Both the position numbers and the translations under genes were made by a program. DNA of 64,000 nucleotides from contig NZ_CP092430.2 of assembly GCF_022374935.2 (NCBI RefSeq), positions 4,154,001-4,218,000 of the forward strand. Direction: 5' to 3'. This document shows, piece after piece, positions 1-9,055 of this stretch. Source of the DNA: Mycolicibacter virginiensis (GTDB lineage: Bacteria > Actinomycetota > Actinomycetes > Mycobacteriales > Mycobacteriaceae). The first letter of the stretch is position 1; every line of letters begins with the position of its first letter. The notes under the pieces are model-generated. The model ran no database searches, was not told where the DNA came from, and saw nothing but the letters and a program-made list of their open reading frames with translations.

Positions 1-2
1 AG

Positions 3-269
3 CTGGCGCTTCCGTTGCTGCGCGGGGTGCTCGGCGAGCTGATCGAGACCGGCCAGATCGTGGCCGTGCCGGTCGGCGTCACCGCCGAACTGCTGTACGC
101 CCTGCTCAGCAAGACGGGGCCCATCATCGCCGCCGCCGCCGATCCCGCCCAGGCGGTCAACGAGATCGAGCCGGTGCTGTTCGCGTTGTTGAACGGCCTG
201 CATCGCGAGCCGTCGCAGCCGGCCGGCCAAGCCAAACGCTTGGGTTTCGCCCGGCCGCAAACGCCCTGA
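3..269 (+). CDS. TetR-like regulator, C-terminal part (5' cut by window edge)
   Basis: An open frame enters from the left edge and stops with TGA at 267-269, leaving 88 codons. What remains is helical and Leu/Ala-rich, with a Gly-Glu-Leu-Ile-Glu-Thr-Gly turn followed by a long amphipathic stretch; this resembles the ligand-binding C-terminal half of TetR/AcrR regulators. The DNA-binding domain lies outside the window, so the family call is inference. The gene converges on pntB with about 40 bp between stop codons and nothing obvious in the gap. Confidence 0.6.
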   Translation: MALPLLRGVLGELIETGQIVAVPVGVTAELLYALLSKTGPIIAAAADPAQAVNEIEPVLFALLNGLHREPSQPAGQAKRLGFARPQTP

Positions 270-309
270 GTACGGGCGCCGCGGCACTGGCTGCGCCGAT
301 GACGAGCCC

Positions 310-1731
310 TTACAGCGCGTGCAGGATGTCTTCGACCCGGTCCTTGGCGTCCCCGAACAACATCGCGGAGTTCTGCCGGAAGAACAGCGGGTTCTGCACG
401 CCCGCGTAGCCCGAAGCCATGGAGCGCTTGAAGACGATCACGTTGTCGGCGTCCCACACGGTCAGCACCGGCATACCCGCGATCGGGCTGGACGGGTCTT
501 CGGCGGCGGCCGGGTTGACGGTGTCGTTGGCGCCGATCACCAGGACCACCGACGTGTCGCCGAAGTCGTCGTTGATCTCGTCCATCTCCAGCACGATGTC
601 GTAGGGCACCTTGGCCTCGGCCAGCAGCACGTTCATGTGGCCGGGAAGTCGGCCGGCGACCGGGTGGATGCCGAAGCGCACGTTGACGCCGCGGTCGCGC
701 AGCTTGCGGGTCAGTTCGGCGACGCCGTACTGGGCCTGCGCGACGGCCATGCCGTAGCCCGGGGTGATGATCACCGAGTCGGCGCCGCCCAGCAGCTCGG
801 CGACCCCTTCGGCGGTGATCTCACGGTGCTCGCCGTAGTCCTTGTCCTCGGCGGGGCCGGCTTCGATCCCGAAGCCACCGGCGATCACCGAGATGAAGGA
901 CCGGTTCATCGCCTTGCACATGATGTAGGACAGGTAGGCACCCGAGGATCCGACCAGCGCGCCGGTGATGATCAGCAGGTCGTTGGAGAGCAGGAAGCCC
1001 GAGGCGGCCGCGGCCCAGCCCGAGTAGCTGTTGAGCATCGAGACGACCACCGGCATGTCGCCGCCGCCGATCGAGGCCACCAAGTGCCAGCCCAGCGCCA
1101 GCGCCAGCAGGGTCACCACGATCAGCAGCCACAGCTTGGGCTCGTACACGAACCACACCGTCAAAGCGACGAATGCGACCAGCGCGCCGATGTTGAGGAA
1201 GTTCTTGCCGGGCAGCATCAGCGGGTTGGACTTCATCCGCGCCGAGAGCTTGAGGTTGGCCACGATCGAGCCGGTGAACGTCACCGCACCGATGAACACG
1301 CCGATGAACACCTCGGCCGAGTGGATGCCGAACAGCCCCTGGGCGGCCAGTTCGCGTGCGTCGGCGCTGCACGGGCTGTTCTCGACGTGCAGGTAGCCGT
1401 TCCAGCCGACCAGCACGGCGGCCAGGCCGACGAACGAGTGCAGCAGCGCGATCAGCTCGGGCATGCCGGTCATCTCGACGACCTTGGCGCGCCACAACCC
1501 GATCGCCGCACCGACCACGGTGGCCCCGATCAGCAACGCCAAGCCGACCGGATTGATGTCGTGATGCACCGCCAAGGTGATCGTCGCGGCCAGCGCCACC
1601 GCCATCCCGAGGATGCCGAAGCTGTTGCCGGCCTTGGACGTCTCGTGCTTGCTCAGCCCGGCCAGGGCCAGGATGAACAGCAAGGCCGCGACGATGTATG
1701 CCGCCGAGGCGGCGGTCTCAACTGAAAACAT
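310..1731 (-). CDS. pntB: NAD(P) transhydrogenase subunit beta
   Basis: 473 aa, the usual length for PntB. The first two thirds is a series of hydrophobic membrane helices (domain II). The C-terminal third is the cytosolic NADP(H)-binding domain III, with the Gly-Tyr-Gly-Met-Ala motif near residue 325. With PntA it forms the proton-translocating transhydrogenase, which couples hydride transfer from NADH to NADP+ with the proton gradient. It starts at the ATG at 1731, 35 bp after the pntA stop, so the two genes form an operon. A long open frame on the opposite strand is a GC-bias shadow. Confidence 0.95.
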   Translation of the reverse strand: MFSVETAASAAYIVAALLFILALAGLSKHETSKAGNSFGILGMAVALAATITLAVHHDINPVGLALLIGATVVGAAIGLWRAKVVEMTGMPELIALLHSFVGLAAVLVGWNGYLHVENSPCSADARELAAQGLFGIHSAEVFIGVFIGAVTFTGSIVANLKLSARMKSNPLMLPGKNFLNIGALVAFVALTVWFVYEPKLWLLIVVTLLALALGWHLVASIGGGDMPVVVSMLNSYSGWAAAASGFLLSNDLLIITGALVGSSGAYLSYIMCKAMNRSFISVIAGGFGIEAGPAEDKDYGEHREITAEGVAELLGGADSVIITPGYGMAVAQAQYGVAELTRKLRDRGVNVRFGIHPVAGRLPGHMNVLLAEAKVPYDIVLEMDEINDDFGDTSVVLVIGANDTVNPAAAEDPSSPIAGMPVLTVWDADNVIVFKRSMASGYAGVQNPLFFRQNSAMLFGDAKDRVEDILHAL

Positions 1732-1766
1732 AAGCGGGGTCTACTCCAAGTCGGGGTGCGCAGCGC

Positions 1767-3290
1767 CTAGCTGCGAGAGAACATGGCGAGCATGCGGCGG
1801 GTCACCGCAAAACCACCGAAGATGTTGATGCTGGCCAGCAGGATCGCCGCGGCGGCCAAACTCGTGATGGCCGGGTCGCCGTGGCCGATCTGCAGCAGCG
1901 CGCCCACCACGATGATTCCCGAGATCGCGTTGGTCACCGACATCAGCGGGGTGTGCAGCGCGTGGTGCACATGGCCGATCACGTAGTAGCCGATCACGAT
2001 CGCCAACGCGAAGACGGTCAGGTGCACCTGCAGCGCCGCCGGCGCCAGCGCGACCAGCGCGAACAGCACGGCGGCGGCAGAGACCACCACGCCCAGCCGA
2101 CGCCCGGCCGACATCGGTTCCTTGTTCGTCTGCGCGACCACCGGAGCTTCGGCGACCTTGGCCGGGGCGGCCGAGACCTGCACCGGCGGCGGGGGCCACG
2201 TCGACTCGCCATCGCGCACCACGGTCATCGACCGCTGCACCACGTCGTCGAAGTCCAGCACCAGCTGGCCATCCTTGCCGGGTGTCATCAACTTCATCAG
2301 GTTGACCAGGTTGGTGCCGTAGAGCTGCGACGCCTGCGCGGGCAGCCGGCCGGCCAGGTCGGTGTAACCGATGATCGTCACGCCGTTGTCGGTGACGACG
2401 GCCTGGTCCTTGACGGTGCCCTCGACGTTGCCGCCGTTGGCCGCAGCCATGTCGACGATCACGCTGCCCGGCTTCATCGACGCCACCATGTCGGCGGTGA
2501 TGATCCGCGGCGCGGGCTTACCCGGGATGAGCGCGGTGGTGACGATGATGTCGACGTCGGCGCACTGGTCGGCGTAGAGCTGCGCCTCCCGGGCCTTGTA
2601 GTCGTCGCTCATCTCCTTGGCGTAGCCGGTGGCCGATACCTCGGTCTCGGTCGATTCGATTGACAGGTATTCCCCGCCGAGCGAGCGAACCTGGTCGGCC
2701 ACCTCGGGACGCGGGTCGGTGGCCCGCACGATTGCGCCAAGGCTGCCGGCGGCGCCGATCGCGGCCAAGCCCGCCACCCCGGCGCCCACGACCAGTACCT
2801 TTGCCGGCGGCACCTTGCCTGCGGCGGTGACCTGGCCGGTGAAGAACCGGCCGAAGACGTGGGCCGCCTCGATCACGGCGCGGTAGCCGGCAATGTTGGC
2901 CATGGAGCTCAGTACGTCCAGCGACTGCGCCCGCGAGATCCGGGGAACCGCGTCCATCGACAGCGCCGTGATGGGCCGGCGGGCCAGATCTTCCACCCGA
3001 TCCGGGTTCAGGGCCGGGGCCAACAGGCTGACCAGCGTCGCGCCCGGCTTCATCCCGTCCAGCTGCTCGGTCGAGGGGGCGTTCACACCGAAGACGATGT
3101 CGGCGGCGCGCGCATCGCCGATGGTGGCGCCGGCCTCGGTGTACGCCTCGTCGGAGAAGGACGATGCTTCTCCGGCACCGGAATCCACTACGACGTCGTA
3201 ACCGAGCTTGGTCAGTGCAGCAACCGTCGTCGGCGTCGCCGACACACGCGTCTCACCGGGCTGCGCCTCGGATAGGACACCGATATTCAT
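1767..3290 (-). CDS. pntA: NAD(P) transhydrogenase subunit alpha (single-chain PntA)
   Basis: 507 aa. The NAD(H)-binding domain I has the Rossmann motif Gly-Ala-Gly-Val-Ala-Gly around residues 165-172. An Ala/Pro/Val linker near residue 385 leads to a C-terminal block with four hydrophobic helices. The ATG at 3290 is preferred over an in-frame GTG at 3305 because GGAGAG lies 7 nt upstream. In M. tuberculosis, as I recall it, this subunit is split into pntAa and pntAb; here both parts are one chain, as in E. coli. The gene lies upstream of and co-directional with pntB. Confidence 0.94.
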   Translation of the reverse strand: MNIGVLSEAQPGETRVSATPTTVAALTKLGYDVVVDSGAGEASSFSDEAYTEAGATIGDARAADIVFGVNAPSTEQLDGMKPGATLVSLLAPALNPDRVEDLARRPITALSMDAVPRISRAQSLDVLSSMANIAGYRAVIEAAHVFGRFFTGQVTAAGKVPPAKVLVVGAGVAGLAAIGAAGSLGAIVRATDPRPEVADQVRSLGGEYLSIESTETEVSATGYAKEMSDDYKAREAQLYADQCADVDIIVTTALIPGKPAPRIITADMVASMKPGSVIVDMAAANGGNVEGTVKDQAVVTDNGVTIIGYTDLAGRLPAQASQLYGTNLVNLMKLMTPGKDGQLVLDFDDVVQRSMTVVRDGESTWPPPPVQVSAAPAKVAEAPVVAQTNKEPMSAGRRLGVVVSAAAVLFALVALAPAALQVHLTVFALAIVIGYYVIGHVHHALHTPLMSVTNAISGIIVVGALLQIGHGDPAITSLAAAAILLASINIFGGFAVTRRMLAMFSRS

Positions 3291-3428
3291 GACGTAGCTC
3301 TCCACATTCGCATCTCTTCGCCGTCTTCCGGCGCTTACGGCGCATTTCCAAGCGCCTCCGAACCCTTCATTACCCGCCAGTAGCTAAGGAGCGACAAAGG
3401 GATCGAGGCAGCATACCGTGTGGGCTTC

Positions 3429-4058
3429 TCAGGCCGACACTGCGCGCTGGTCCAGTGGAGCGAGCATATCGATGACGTCGACGACCGCGGCCCGGGCGGC
3501 CGCCCGCGGGCCCTGCAGGTCATCGACGAGCGCCGCCATCACCGCGCCGTCGACCATGCAGACCAGGGAATAGGCCATCTCGACTCGCGTGATCCGTCCG
3601 GAGCGTTCGACTGCCTCGGCGACCGCATCGGACCGTTGGTGCAGGATCCGGCGCTGAATGTCACGCAGCGCCGGGTGGCGAGAGCACACGATGTAGCGCT
3701 CATAGCGGGAGATGAGCTGCTCGGTTACTTGCGGATCGCTCTCCGGGTTCTCTTGCGACCCCACCAACAGCTCCACGAGGATGTCCGCCGTGGTCTCGGC
3801 ACTGCGCCGGCGGCGGGACAGCTCGGTGATGCGCGCCCGCAGTTGCGCGACCTCCAACATCCCGATGTGTTCCACCGCGTGGGCGATGAGGTCTTCCAGT
3901 GACGAGAAGTAATAGGTCGTCGACGCCAGCGGCAGGCCGGCCCGCTGCGCCACGGCGCGGTGGCGTACGGCATCGAACCCACCCTCACGCAGCAGCTCGG
4001 CGGCGGCGCTGATCAGCGCATACCGCCGCCGCTCGCCCTTGGGCGTCACTGCTGTCAT
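3429..4058 (-). CDS. TetR/AcrR family transcriptional regulator
   Basis: 209 aa. The N-terminal helix-turn-helix spans roughly residues 10-57 and ends in the typical Thr-Tyr-Tyr-Phe-Ser-Ser-Leu-Glu-Asp-Leu segment. The C-terminal helices form the effector and dimer domain. The ATG at 4058 is chosen because upstream codons of the longer frame have no TetR-like character and run into the divergent gene. It is transcribed away from the Tat-exported esterase at 4150, with a perfect inverted repeat between them. The pair resembles M. tuberculosis Rv0775/Rv0774c in arrangement, so it probably controls itself and the esterase. The ligand is unknown. Confidence 0.88.
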   Translation of the reverse strand: MTAVTPKGERRRYALISAAAELLREGGFDAVRHRAVAQRAGLPLASTTYYFSSLEDLIAHAVEHIGMLEVAQLRARITELSRRRRSAETTADILVELLVGSQENPESDPQVTEQLISRYERYIVCSRHPALRDIQRRILHQRSDAVAEAVERSGRITRVEMAYSLVCMVDGAVMAALVDDLQGPRAAARAAVVDVIDMLAPLDQRAVSA

Positions 4059-4068
4059 CACGTCTAGA

Positions 4069-4097
4069 GATGCTGCCAGCCCAGGTAGCGCAGCATC
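4069..4097. promoter_or_regulatory. Inverted repeat, candidate TetR operator
   Basis: GATGCTGC (4069-4076) and GCAGCATC (4090-4097) are perfect 8-bp arms whose centres are 21 bp apart, about two helical turns. They lie in the 91-bp space between the divergent TetR and esterase start codons. The position and symmetry fit a TetR-family operator; binding is inferred. Confidence 0.5.
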
Positions 4098-4149
4098 ATG
4101 CGTTTCCGCCTTTTCGGACAAACAGCGCCCCGCTGGCATGATGGCCGCC

Positions 4150-4980
4150 ATGCCGGAGTTGAGCCGACGAGCGGTACTGCGCGCCGGGGCCATGCTGGGC
4201 ACCGCGGGCGCACTGGGGGCGCGTTCACTGTTGGGTGCGCGACCGACGCAGGCCGCCCCGCCGCAAGCCGCACCCACGATGACGACGGGCTCGTTCGCCT
4301 CGGCGGCGCGCGGAGGAATCACCACCAACTGGGCCATCGCCCGGCCTCCCGGCCAGACTGGGGCCTTGCGTCCGCTGATCGCGCTGCACGGCAAGGGAAG
4401 TGACGCCGCGACAGTGATGGCCGGTGGCGTCGAGCAGGGCCTGGCCGAAGCAGTCGACGCCGGGCTGCCCCCGTTCGCGGTGGTCGCCGTTGACGGCGGC
4501 GGGAGCTACTGGCACCGCCGCACGTCCGGGGAGGACTCGGGGGCAATGGTGACCGACGAGTTGTTGCCACTGCTGGCCGAGCAGGGCCTGGACACCTCCC
4601 GGGTGGGATTCCTCGGCTGGTCGATGGGCGGCTACGGCGCCCTGCTGCTGGGGGGCCGGCTCGGCCCGCGCCGAACGGCGGCGATCTGCGCGGTCAGCCC
4701 GGCACTGTGGCTGACGCCCGGAGCGACGGCACCGGGTGCGTTCGACGGCGCGTCGGACTTCGCGGCCAACTCGGTATTCGGGATGCCGGCATTGGCCTCG
4801 ATACCCATCCGGGTGGACTGCGGAAACGATGACCCGTTCTATTCGGCGACCCAGGCGTTCATCGCCCAGCTACCCAATCCCCCGGCGGGCGGTTTCTCCC
4901 CGGGCGGGCACGACGGCTCGTATTGGAGCTCTCAGCTGCCGGCCGAATTGACCTGGATCGCCCCACTGTTGACCGCCTAA
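4150..4980 (+). CDS. Tat-exported alpha/beta-hydrolase esterase
   Basis: 276 aa from the ATG at 4150; in-frame ATGs at 4138 and 4141 are alternatives. The N-terminus has a twin-arginine signal (Ser-Arg-Arg-Ala-Val-Leu-Arg), a hydrophobic Ala/Gly/Leu stretch and an Ala-rich end near residue 38. The hydrolase fold shows the nucleophile elbow Gly-Trp-Ser158-Met-Gly-Gly, acid candidates Asp227/Asp228 and His254 in a Gly-Gly-His-Asp-Gly motif. It should act outside the membrane on ester substrates. Placement next to the TetR gene recalls Rv0774c, described as an extracellular esterase. The substrate is not visible from sequence. Confidence 0.85.
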   Translation: MPELSRRAVLRAGAMLGTAGALGARSLLGARPTQAAPPQAAPTMTTGSFASAARGGITTNWAIARPPGQTGALRPLIALHGKGSDAATVMAGGVEQGLAEAVDAGLPPFAVVAVDGGGSYWHRRTSGEDSGAMVTDELLPLLAEQGLDTSRVGFLGWSMGGYGALLLGGRLGPRRTAAICAVSPALWLTPGATAPGAFDGASDFAANSVFGMPALASIPIRVDCGNDDPFYSATQAFIAQLPNPPAGGFSPGGHDGSYWSSQLPAELTWIAPLLTA

Positions 4981-5239
4981 GCGTTCTTCAGTCTCCGAAC
5001 ACCGCTGGGACGAAAAGCGAGCAACAACCCCGCGCTCGGCCGACCGCGAATCTGGGTTGATGTCCCCTAATTCGGCCGCATTGTCTCCTAAATCGTCGAA
5101 TTTGTCCGGCATCTGAGCCGTGCAGAACCTTGTGTGACGCAGAACACGCGAGGTAGCGTCGAAAAGTACTCACCGGTAACTCAACTGATTCTGAGTGCCA
5201 TTAAATGCCAGTCCAACCGAACCAATTGGAAGGCCTGTG

Positions 5240-7012
5240 ATGACAAATCGACGACTCCAGACGGCCACCGTTGCTGCCACCGCCGGCGGTGGGCTGATCA
5301 CCGCAGCACTCATGCAAGCCGCGCTGGGCGCTGCCGCCCCGGGCGACAACGCCTTCACCATCGACGGCACCGTCTTCGACCCGATCACCTCATCCGGCAC
5401 CAAGGGCTTTGACCCGGTCGGCCCTCTCAGCCTGGCTCCCCCGCTGCTGGGCCTCGGTGGCGGGTCGGTGAGCATTGGACCCACCAGCTTGGACCTCGCC
5501 CCGCAGATCTTCGATTTGTACAACGGCACCGAATCGCTCGGCAGCATCAGCACCAACGAAACCGTCGCCAACCTGCTGGGCATGTCCAACACCGCATTCA
5601 CCGTCCTCGACATCACCCCGGCCGATGGCGTCGAGGCCTCGGCGCTACCCGCGAAGGGAACGGTCTACGACGTCCTCAACCTGGGCAATGGCTTCTACAA
5701 CGTCTATGTCGCCACCCCCGGCGCGAACGGCACCGTTACCGACACCCTGGTGACACCATTCGGCAACACCGACCTGAGCGCGCTGTTCGCCGACATGAAC
5801 GCCGCCAACCCACTGCAGCCGGGTGACGCGTTCACCCCACTGCAGGTTGGAGACAGCAGTATCGGCGCCGACGCCTTCACCATCGGCGGCTTCACGTTCA
5901 ACCCGTTCAGCACCGGGGAGGACGGCACGGTAACCGAGGGCTTCACGCCGGTCGATTCCCTCGCCGGCTTGCCGCCGCTGCTGAATCTCGGCGGCGGCCA
6001 GCTGGTGTTCAGCCTGGGCTATCCCGAAACCCAGCCGCAAGCCTTCGCCCCGCAGGACTTCGAGGTCTACGGGAGCAGCGGCAGCGAGCTCGGCAGCGTC
6101 CAGACTGCGGTGGACGTGGCGAATCTGTTGGGCATGACGAACACGCAGTTGATCATCCAAGGTGTAACCCCTGTCGATGGCGTGGAGGCCTCGCAGCTGC
6201 CGGTACTGGGGTCGGTTTACGACGCCTTCAACCTCGGTGGCGGCTGGGTCAATGTCTACACTGCGACGCCGGACGTCACCGTCGACGGCGTCGTCACCCC
6301 CGGGACTGTCCATGACACCTTGGTCACGCCGTTCGGCAATTTGAACCTGGACTCGCTGTTCGGCGGCATCAATGCCGCCAACCCGCTCGACCCGGGTGAC
6401 GCGTTCACCGGGCTGCAGGTCGGCGACCCGAGCCTTGGCGATGACGCATTCAGCCTCGGCGGCTACATCTTCGACCCGACTCTGGGCTTGACCGGCTCGG
6501 ACGAGGGTTTCAACATCGTGCCGTCGCTGCTCGGCGTCGGGCCGCTGCTGAGCCTCGGCGGAGCCTCGGTGGGCATTGGTGGCGGTACACCGATCGACTT
6601 CGCCCCGCAGGTCTTCACTGTCTACGACGACTCCGGTTCGAGCCCCACCGACCTCGGGAGCATCACCACCGGCGTGAATGTGTCGAACCTGCTGGGGATG
6701 GCCAACACCGAGTTCACCGTGGCAAGTGTCGCCGCTGCCGACGGGGTGGACGCCGCGCTGCTGCCCGCGGCCGGAACGGTCTACGACGTCCTGAACTTCG
6801 GCGGTGGTTGGCAGAACATCTACATCGCCACACCGGGCGACGACGGCACCATCACCGACACGTTGGTGACGCCGTTCGGCAACATCGACCTGAGTTCGCT
6901 GTTCGGCATCTTCAACGCCGCCAACCCGCTCGACCCGGGCGACGCCTTCACCGGTCTCGACGACGTCGGCGCCATGTTCGCAACGGACCCACTGGCCCTG
7001 TTCGGGCTCTGA
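5240..7012 (+). CDS. Secreted protein built of three tandem ~175-190-residue modules
   Basis: 590 aa. The ATG at 5240 is preceded by GGAAGG with 6-nt spacing. A signal peptide covers about residues 1-32. Three homologous modules start near residues 35, 209 and 400, each with an Asp-Ala-Phe-Thr/Ser-(Ile/Leu)-(Asp/Gly)-Gly motif. Each continues through a Leu-Gly-Gly-Gly turn, Asn-Leu-Leu-Gly-Met, Asp-Gly-Val-(Glu/Asp)-Ala, and ends with Leu-Val-Thr-Pro-Phe-Gly-Asn and Asn-Ala-Ala-Asn-Pro-Leu. No catalytic motif or cysteine pattern is evident. The modules look like beta-rich extracellular domains, which is inference. I do not recognise the family; a cell-surface or secreted role is likely. Confidence 0.85.
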   Translation: MTNRRLQTATVAATAGGGLITAALMQAALGAAAPGDNAFTIDGTVFDPITSSGTKGFDPVGPLSLAPPLLGLGGGSVSIGPTSLDLAPQIFDLYNGTESLGSISTNETVANLLGMSNTAFTVLDITPADGVEASALPAKGTVYDVLNLGNGFYNVYVATPGANGTVTDTLVTPFGNTDLSALFADMNAANPLQPGDAFTPLQVGDSSIGADAFTIGGFTFNPFSTGEDGTVTEGFTPVDSLAGLPPLLNLGGGQLVFSLGYPETQPQAFAPQDFEVYGSSGSELGSVQTAVDVANLLGMTNTQLIIQGVTPVDGVEASQLPVLGSVYDAFNLGGGWVNVYTATPDVTVDGVVTPGTVHDTLVTPFGNLNLDSLFGGINAANPLDPGDAFTGLQVGDPSLGDDAFSLGGYIFDPTLGLTGSDEGFNIVPSLLGVGPLLSLGGASVGIGGGTPIDFAPQVFTVYDDSGSSPTDLGSITTGVNVSNLLGMANTEFTVASVAAADGVDAALLPAAGTVYDVLNFGGGWQNIYIATPGDDGTITDTLVTPFGNIDLSSLFGIFNAANPLDPGDAFTGLDDVGAMFATDPLALFGL

Positions 7013-7030
7013 TCGGTAACCCCAGCAGGG

Positions 7031-7627
7031 TTACTGGCAGAGCTTGCCCAGCGCCGTGATGTGCGAATCGAGGTCATGCCCCAGCTGCTCGCGCTCCGTA
7101 TTCGGTTGCCCGACAAGGTAGCTGAGGTTCAGACGCTCCAGCGCACCGGCCATCTTCTGGGTGGAGTCCACGATGTCTTGCGGCGTCGCGGGGTCCGCCT
7201 CGAGCCGGCCACGCAGGTAGGCCGCACCCGCAGTGAGCGACAACCGCGCGTTGGCGGCCACCGCGAGCTGGGCGACGGGGTTCTCCGGGTCCGGGTTCTT
7301 CATGTGCATGTTGTTGGCCACCGCTTGGCGAGCAAGCACGACCGCACCGCACACGTCCTTCTTGGCGTCGTTGACCTGCTCGCTGCTGAACTTGGCAGAA
7401 CCCCCGGCGGACGAGCCACCGGACGGCCACAACGCAGCCACGGCCCCACCACCGATGAGGCCGGCAACCAGTCCGACCGCCGCAGCGATCAGCAGGGGAC
7501 CGGTGCTCGACTGCGCCGGGGCCGGGGCCGGGGTGGGAGCTGGCCGCCGTTTCGCCGTGCCGGCACTTTTCGCCGGGGCATCCTGCTCTTCGGATCCAGT
7601 GGACTCCGGTTCATTTAGGTCAGCCAT
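7031..7627 (-). CDS. Membrane-anchored hypothetical protein with Pro/Ala-rich N-terminus
   Basis: 198 aa. An acidic N-terminus and a Pro/Ala-rich stretch (about residues 25-40) precede one transmembrane helix at about 45-67, rich in Gly and Ala. The remaining ~120 residues are an extracytoplasmic helical domain with two cysteines, one near residue 92 and one at the penultimate position, which could form a disulfide. The layout is common among small mycobacterial envelope proteins, but I do not recognise a function. It ends 18 bp from the preceding convergent gene, and its ATG at 7627 is 30 bp from the purD stop, so it may be co-transcribed with purD. Confidence 0.8.
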   Translation of the reverse strand: MADLNEPESTGSEEQDAPAKSAGTAKRRPAPTPAPAPAQSSTGPLLIAAAVGLVAGLIGGGAVAALWPSGGSSAGGSAKFSSEQVNDAKKDVCGAVVLARQAVANNMHMKNPDPENPVAQLAVAANARLSLTAGAAYLRGRLEADPATPQDIVDSTQKMAGALERLNLSYLVGQPNTEREQLGHDLDSHITALGKLCQ

Positions 7628-7657
7628 GGCACCCAGGATAGCGGTAGCCTCCTGCGG

Positions 7658-8926
7658 TCAGATCTGGATCTTCCCCTCGGCGGCAGCCGCGCCGATGTCG
7701 CTGCGGAAGTGGCTTCCCGGCAAGCGAATTGAGTCGAGGATCCGGTAGGCGTCGGCACGCGCGGCATTCAGGTCGTCTCCGACGCCCACCACCGACAGCA
7801 CCCGCCCGCCGGAGGACACCACCGCCCCATCGTCACGGCGTGCGGTACCGGCGTGCAACACCCCGTCGCCCTCGGCGCCCACAATCACGTCTCCGACACG
7901 CGGCCGGCCGGGGTAGTTCTCCGCTGCCAGCACCACGGTCACTGCCGCCGCATCCCGCCAGCGCAACACCCCGAACTCACTCAGCCCGCCGGTAGCGGCG
8001 GCATGCAGCAACTGCCCGAGCGGCGACTCCAGCAGTGCCAGCACCGCTTGGGTCTCCGGATCGCCGAAGCGGCAATTGAATTCGACCACTGCCGGCCCGG
8101 TCGACGTCATCGCCAGACCGGCGTACAGCAATCCGGTGAAGCGGCTGCCGCGCCGGAGGAGTTCGGCCGCGACGGGCTCGACGACGTCGGTGACAATGCC
8201 GGCCGCAGCCTCGCGAGACAACCACGGCAACGGTGCGTAGGCGCCCATGCCACCGGTGTTGGGCCCGCTGTCGCCGTCGCCGACCCGCTTGAAGTCCTGT
8301 GCCGGCAGCAGCGGCACCACGGTGGCGCCGTCGACGATGCAGAACAGGGACAGTTCGGGGCCGTCCAGGAAGGATTCCAGTAGCACTGGATGCCCGCTGT
8401 CGAGCAGGCCGGCGGCATGCGCCCGGGCGGCAGCCCGATCCGCCGTGACGACGACACCCTTGCCGGCGGCCAGCCCGTCGTCCTTGACCACCCAGGCCGC
8501 CTCCCCGGCATCGGGACCGAACCGGGTCAGGGCGGCGTCCAGGTCAGCGGGGCTGTCGACGATCTCCGAGCGGGCGGTACGCACGCCGGCGGCGGCCATC
8601 ACGTCCTTGGCGAACGCCTTGGAGCCTTCGATGCGGGCGGCATCCTGCGACGGCCCGAAGCAGGCGATCCCGGCGGCACGCACCGCATCTGCCACACCCA
8701 AGACCAACGGCACCTCTGGCCCGATCACCACAAGGTCGGCCTCGACGTCGCGGGCCAAGGCGGTGACCGCCGACGCCGAGGTGATGTCGATGTCTCGTTG
8801 CTCCGCCACCGCCGCAGTACCGGCGTTGCCGGGGGCGATCACCAGGTGATCGACCTTGGGGTCATTGCGAAGGGCTAGGAGTAACGCATGTTCCCGGGCG
8901 CCGGAACCGATCACCAGGACGCGCAT
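7658..8926 (-). CDS. purD: Phosphoribosylamine-glycine ligase (GARS)
   Basis: 422 aa, full length for PurD. It catalyses the ATP-dependent joining of phosphoribosylamine and glycine, the second step of de novo purine synthesis. Visible hallmarks are the N-terminal Gly-Ser-Gly-Ala-Arg-Glu-His-Ala motif (residues 7-14), the ATP-grasp segment with Asp-Gly-Leu-Ala-Ala-Gly-Lys-Gly, and Gly-Asp-Pro-Glu-Thr-Gln in the C-terminal half. The ATG at 8926 has AGAGGAG 8 nt upstream. In M. tuberculosis purD directly follows the Rv0768-Rv0771 block; here the giant PGRS gene and an SDR lie between. Confidence 0.96.
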   Translation of the reverse strand: MRVLVIGSGAREHALLLALRNDPKVDHLVIAPGNAGTAAVAEQRDIDITSASAVTALARDVEADLVVIGPEVPLVLGVADAVRAAGIACFGPSQDAARIEGSKAFAKDVMAAAGVRTARSEIVDSPADLDAALTRFGPDAGEAAWVVKDDGLAAGKGVVVTADRAAARAHAAGLLDSGHPVLLESFLDGPELSLFCIVDGATVVPLLPAQDFKRVGDGDSGPNTGGMGAYAPLPWLSREAAAGIVTDVVEPVAAELLRRGSRFTGLLYAGLAMTSTGPAVVEFNCRFGDPETQAVLALLESPLGQLLHAAATGGLSEFGVLRWRDAAAVTVVLAAENYPGRPRVGDVIVGAEGDGVLHAGTARRDDGAVVSSGGRVLSVVGVGDDLNAARADAYRILDSIRLPGSHFRSDIGAAAAEGKIQI

Positions 8927-8948
8927 GGGCGCTACTCCTCTCTGAGTT

Positions 8949-8998
8949 CGCCTCGCTTCGTCATCGGCGAGGCGCGAGACAAAGGATATATAGCGTCA
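8949..8998 (-). promoter_or_regulatory. purD promoter region and 5'-leader hairpin
   Basis: Reading the minus strand toward purD there is a TTGACG-like box (near 8993-8998), only a few bases before an AT-rich TATATA stretch (about 8986-8992), which is rare in this GC-rich DNA. It is followed by a perfect 8-bp hairpin (CGCCTCGC at 8967-8974 read on minus, pairing with 8949-8956; 10-nt loop) within about 50 nt of the start codon. The TTGACG is too close to serve as a normal -35. The promoter is a weak prediction; the hairpin is directly visible. Confidence 0.35.
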
Positions 8999-9055
8999 AT
9001 CCCTGCGGATGGCGCTGCATACCTCTGGCCGCGTACTGCCCGGCCGGTAAACGGG

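Noticed and set aside
319..1725. 468-codon plus-strand frame opposite pntB
   Set aside because: It mirrors pntB on the other strand; the protein is His/Asp/Gln/Arg-rich with no family features, as expected for antisense of GC-rich coding DNA.
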